A stretch of DNA of 64,000 nucleotides from positions 47,831 through 111,830 of the forward strand of contig JABHLH010000014.1 in NCBI GenBank assembly GCA_018692925.1, read 5' to 3'. The notes under the pieces were generated by a model, which did no database searches, had not been told where the DNA came from, and saw only the letters and a list, made by a program, of their open reading frames with translations. The position numbers and the translations under genes were made by a program. Positions 61,232 to 64,000 of this stretch are shown piece by piece. Source of the stretch: an archaeon (GTDB lineage Archaea > Nanobdellota > Nanobdellia > SCGC-AAA011-G17 > GW2011-AR17). Each line of letters starts with the position of its first letter. Within the stretch, counting starts at the first letter, position 1.

Positions 61232-61960
61232 ATGGAAAAAAGACTTGTTCGAGTAAATAAGTATCTCTCTGAGATAGGATATTGTTCACGTAGAGCAGCA
61301 GATAAATTAATTGAGCAAGGAAAGTTAACAGTTAATGGAAAAGTTCCTCCAATTGGAGAGAAGATTTCTGAAGAGGATGAGATAAGAGTTGATGGTAAAA
61401 TTGTACATTCTACAAAAAAGAAAGTTTATCTTGCTTTCAATAAGCCAGTTGGTATTGTTTGTACTACAGATACAAGATATGAAAAAAATAATATTATTGA
61501 CTATATTAATTATCCTACACGAATTTTCCCAATTGGTAGATTAGATAAGCCTTCTGAAGGTCTTATTTTTCTTACAAATGATGGAGATATTGTGAACAAA
61601 ATCTTGAGAGCACAAAATAATCATGAGAAAGAATATTTGGTCACAGTAGATAAATCTGTAACTTCGAAATTTATTGATAAGATGAGCAATGGTGTTCCAA
61701 TTTTAGATACAATTACACAAAACTGTAAAGTTGAGAGGATAGGTAAAAAATCCTTTAAAATAATTTTAACTGAAGGACTTAATAGACAGATTAGAAGGAT
61801 GTGTGAATATTTAGGATATGAAGTTATAAAATTAAAAAGAGTTAGAATTATGAATATAAAGTTAGATATCCCTATTGGTAGTTACAGAGATTTTAGTAAA
61901 GAAGAGTTGGATACTTTGAATAAATTAGTTGAGCATTCTAGTAAGGATTTAGATAATTAA
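61232..61960 (+). CDS. RluF/RsuA-family pseudouridine synthase
   Basis: 242 aa. An N-terminal S4 domain (VNKYLSEIGYCSRRAADKLI) and the catalytic GRLDKPSEGLIFLTN Asp loop, then LNRQIRRMCEYLGYEV. The wording is closest to bacterial RluF (23S rRNA U2604). The bacterial style in an archaeal genome suggests transfer. Confidence 0.92.
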   Translation: MEKRLVRVNKYLSEIGYCSRRAADKLIEQGKLTVNGKVPPIGEKISEEDEIRVDGKIVHSTKKKVYLAFNKPVGIVCTTDTRYEKNNIIDYINYPTRIFPIGRLDKPSEGLIFLTNDGDIVNKILRAQNNHEKEYLVTVDKSVTSKFIDKMSNGVPILDTITQNCKVERIGKKSFKIILTEGLNRQIRRMCEYLGYEVIKLKRVRIMNIKLDIPIGSYRDFSKEELDTLNKLVEHSSKDLDN

Positions 61961-62008
61961 ACTTAAGAAAAGATAAAACTATTTATATCTTTGAAATATT
62001 TAATTCTT

Positions 62009-62269
62009 ATGATTCAAAATCCATGGTTTGTATATATTTTAGAATGTCAAGATGATTCTCTTTATACAGGTATTTCAAATAATGTTGAGAAAAGGATGGA
62101 AGCACATAAAAAAGGAACTGGAAGTAAGTATGTGAAGTGGAAGAGATTTAAGCAATTATTACATACTATTCAGGTTAAAGATAAAAGTGAAGCTGCTAAA
62201 TTAGAATATAAAATTAAGAAAATGGAAAGGAATGAGAAAATTAGTTTCTTTGTGAATTATAGAAAATAA
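62009..62269 (+). CDS. GIY-YIG endonuclease-like protein (UPF0213)
   Basis: 86 aa from the ATG at 62009, 28 nt below TTTATATC; the track's TTG at 61991 is within the promoter. WFVYILECQDDSLYTGISN...RMEAHKKGTGSKY is the GIY-YIG core of YhbQ-type nucleases. Possibly a repair nuclease. Confidence 0.88.
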   Translation: MIQNPWFVYILECQDDSLYTGISNNVEKRMEAHKKGTGSKYVKWKRFKQLLHTIQVKDKSEAAKLEYKIKKMERNEKISFFVNYRK

Positions 62270-62305
62270 ACAATCTTAAATATTAGTTCTTTTGACATAT
62301 ATCTT

Positions 62306-62770
62306 ATGGTAAAACTTGAAATGAGAGATTTTATTGGTGGAGATTATGAGAAATATATCAAAGAGATTACTAAAATGCATATGAAAAAATATTTTATGGA
62401 TAACTTTGGTGGTTGGTCAGATGAACTATGTCGTGATAAATTCTTTAAAGTTGTTGCTAATGGTTATGTTAAATTATTTTTTATCAAAGATTTGTTTGTT
62501 GGATATGTAACTTTTAACCCTGAAATTAAGGAAGAGAGTTCTTATATAATTAATGATATTCATGTTTCAAAAATATTTCAAGGATTAGGTTATGGTACTG
62601 AGATCTTAAATATTGCCATTTCTAAGTGTAAAGAATTAAATGCTAAACAAATTAAAGTTTTTGTTTTTAATGAAAATCCGGCTTTAAAATTTTATAAAAA
62701 AAATGGTTTTAAAGTTATTAAAAATTTAGAAAGATCTAATAGTTGTGTAATGGTTTTGGATTTGAATTAA
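62306..62770 (+). CDS. GNAT-family acetyltransferase
   Basis: 154 aa. The acetyl-CoA loop QGLGYGTEIL and the C-terminal NENPALKFYKKNGF identify a GNAT enzyme. Substrate unknown. It converges with the next gene, overlapping by 4 nt. Confidence 0.88.
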   Translation: MVKLEMRDFIGGDYEKYIKEITKMHMKKYFMDNFGGWSDELCRDKFFKVVANGYVKLFFIKDLFVGYVTFNPEIKEESSYIINDIHVSKIFQGLGYGTEILNIAISKCKELNAKQIKVFVFNENPALKFYKKNGFKVIKNLERSNSCVMVLDLN

Positions 62771-63555
62771 ATAATTTTTAGTTCAAGACCTTCAACTGAT
62801 TCATGACCTCTAGCATTTATCTTAAGAATACTAAAGTTTAATTTTTCTTTTGAAGCTTGTGTTAAAACTAATTCAGGTTTAAAATGTAATAATCCTAAAT
62901 ATGGAACTCTTGACTTTAAATATCTTGGAACTAAATTAAAATCCCCTTCATAATCAATAGTTATATCTTCTTCCAACCCTTCATCAAGCTCTGCTTTAGT
63001 ATGGAGATAATTAAATGGAATTCCATTTGTAATATAAAAAGAAATACCAGAAATACTAATTAAATTAGCAACTTCCATATTTGGTTGTCCAATTAATCCT
63101 GCTTTTAGTTTTTCTCTTCTAAATTCACCTAATTTTGTTGCTTTAATTTTATCCAATAACTCTCTTCTTTCTTCAAAAAAAGTTTGAGATTCACTATAAG
63201 ATCTCAATATTTGGTCCCTATAATTCCTTAAGATTTTATCTCTTTTAATAGTCCATCCGCAACTATATGGGGAAATTAATTCACCTTCTAAAATAGGATG
63301 TGTGTGACATGCTATTAGAACTTGATTTAAGGCCTCTGCTTTTTTTCTTTGTGTTTGAAATCTACCATCATAAATTAAAGGTGTATGTCCATCATCAAAC
63401 ATATACATTTTTTCATATTTTAAACCTTCATCAATTGAACTTGCTCTAATTAAGAAATTACTTTGAGATTCTTTAAAAGCAAATTGATATACAGTTTCAA
63501 GAACTTCAGAAGGTATTAAAAAAGATTTTTTCATAATAGAATTATTTTTTATCAT
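62767..63555 (-). CDS. Divergent JAMM/MPN-like protein
   Basis: 262 aa. ACHTHPILEGELISPYSCGWT resembles a JAMM HxHP...S motif, but the final aspartate is not evident and the upstream glutamate is uncertain, so activity is doubtful. The remaining part is helical then beta. A start at M8 is also possible (63534). Relation to the Ubl cluster is unproven. Confidence 0.5.
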   Translation of the reverse strand: MIKNNSIMKKSFLIPSEVLETVYQFAFKESQSNFLIRASSIDEGLKYEKMYMFDDGHTPLIYDGRFQTQRKKAEALNQVLIACHTHPILEGELISPYSCGWTIKRDKILRNYRDQILRSYSESQTFFEERRELLDKIKATKLGEFRREKLKAGLIGQPNMEVANLISISGISFYITNGIPFNYLHTKAELDEGLEEDITIDYEGDFNLVPRYLKSRVPYLGLLHFKPELVLTQASKEKLNFSILKINARGHESVEGLELKII

Positions 63556-63575
63556 TTTATATACTTTTTGAAGAA

Positions 63576-63899
63576 TTAAAATAGAATTTCAAGAGGTTCC
63601 TGACAAGTTTCATAAATTCTTACACCTAAGGGAGAATCATTTTTTAAATTCCAAGTGCAAGCTGTATAATTTGGACTATATTTACAATTAACTTGGTCTG
63701 CTTCATAATTAGAATTTTTTGTTATTAAATACATTCCATAAACAGGTTCAGGTGCGCCTATTATTACTTCGAAATCAGTTGTATCAATTTTTTGAATATT
63801 TATATTTACGTCTTCTATAGTAATTCTATCTGCTGTGTCACAATAATTATTACAAGAAAGGACAATTGGAACTAAACCTAATAATATTTTTTCTTTCAT
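63576..63899 (-). CDS. Small lipoprotein, unknown
   Basis: 107 aa. MKEKILLGLVPIVLSCN is a signal with lipobox LSC, and the mature part has cysteines that could pair (VNCKY, YTACTW, YETCQE). No family. It ends 20 nt before the JAMM-like gene, on the same strand. Confidence 0.6.
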   Translation of the reverse strand: MKEKILLGLVPIVLSCNNYCDTADRITIEDVNINIQKIDTTDFEVIIGAPEPVYGMYLITKNSNYEADQVNCKYSPNYTACTWNLKNDSPLGVRIYETCQEPLEILF

Positions 63900-64000
63900 T
63901 ATATGCAGGATAAAAATTTAACTTATATTTAAAGCTTGAGGATTGAGAAATTATAAATATATTTTTAGTAAGATTTTACTTTTTCTTTTTAATTTTAAAA

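Overview
The window is very A+T-rich, almost entirely coding, and archaeal. Support comes from the archaeal-type glycyl-tRNA synthetase tail, wyosine (TYW1) and diphthamide (Dph6-like) enzymes, family 4 uracil-DNA glycosylase, NFACT/Rqc2, a class III-signal pilin, bulge-helix-bulge (BHB) tRNA introns, and TATA boxes about 25 nt upstream of many start codons, which implies mostly leaderless transcripts. Short proteins, reduced domains and small membrane proteins suggest a DPANN archaeon (Woesearchaeota/Pacearchaeota-like). That placement is inference.

Region 1 (1-13,988) is mostly translation and housekeeping: GlyRS (partial), a TtuA/Ncs6-like tRNA thiolase, a LAGLIDADG protein, a tRNA-Phe gene reconstructed here with three introns, a DEAD-box helicase with a repetitive RGG-like tail, Dus, a receiver protein, a pilin, NFACT-N, an RsmB/NOP2 methyltransferase plus PUA-like partner, Lrp and CysS. 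Region 2 (14,025-19,887) is a five-gene operon with 4-8 nt overlaps: a ribbon-helix-helix regulator missed by the ORF track, an AlaE-like membrane protein, two membrane-linked Ser/Thr kinases and a caspase-fold-like protein. Region 3 (19,938-33,965) holds CTP synthase, UDG, ferredoxin, an oxidative-stress operon (Fur/PerR, thioredoxin, AhpC, superoxide dismutase) with a perfect 9-1-9 palindrome over the regulator's start codon, aminopeptidase, flavin reductase, and an ArsR-IscS-IscU-TYW1 iron-sulfur operon.

Region 4 (33,966-47,637) is the highlight: nine tightly packed minus-strand genes that appear to encode a ubiquitin-like modification or sulfur-transfer system. It has a SufS-like cysteine desulfurase (with one in-frame TAA), two novel proteins, a beta-grasp-like candidate modifier with GG near its C terminus, an E2-like protein (HP flap and ICN active site), a JAMM metalloprotease, a tandem-domain E1, an 840-aa protein with SH3-like repeats and a radical SAM protein. 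The E2, JAMM and 840-aa proteins share an acidic YDD(D/E)D...LLxSL motif. The set resembles known prokaryotic E1-E2-JAB-Ub loci, but the desulfurase, radical SAM and unknown proteins make the combination unusual.

Region 5 (47,776-64,000) has an asparagine synthetase-Dph6 fusion, an MBL hydrolase, a YqeY fusion, UPF0145, two radical SAM proteins, a J-domain protein, a YkgJ-like protein, a second caspase-fold-like protein, rubrerythrin, a RluF-type pseudouridine synthase, GIY-YIG, GNAT, a divergent JAMM-like protein and a small lipoprotein. No gene-free stretch exceeds about 300 bases, and I saw no CRISPR array, insertion sequence or rRNA gene.
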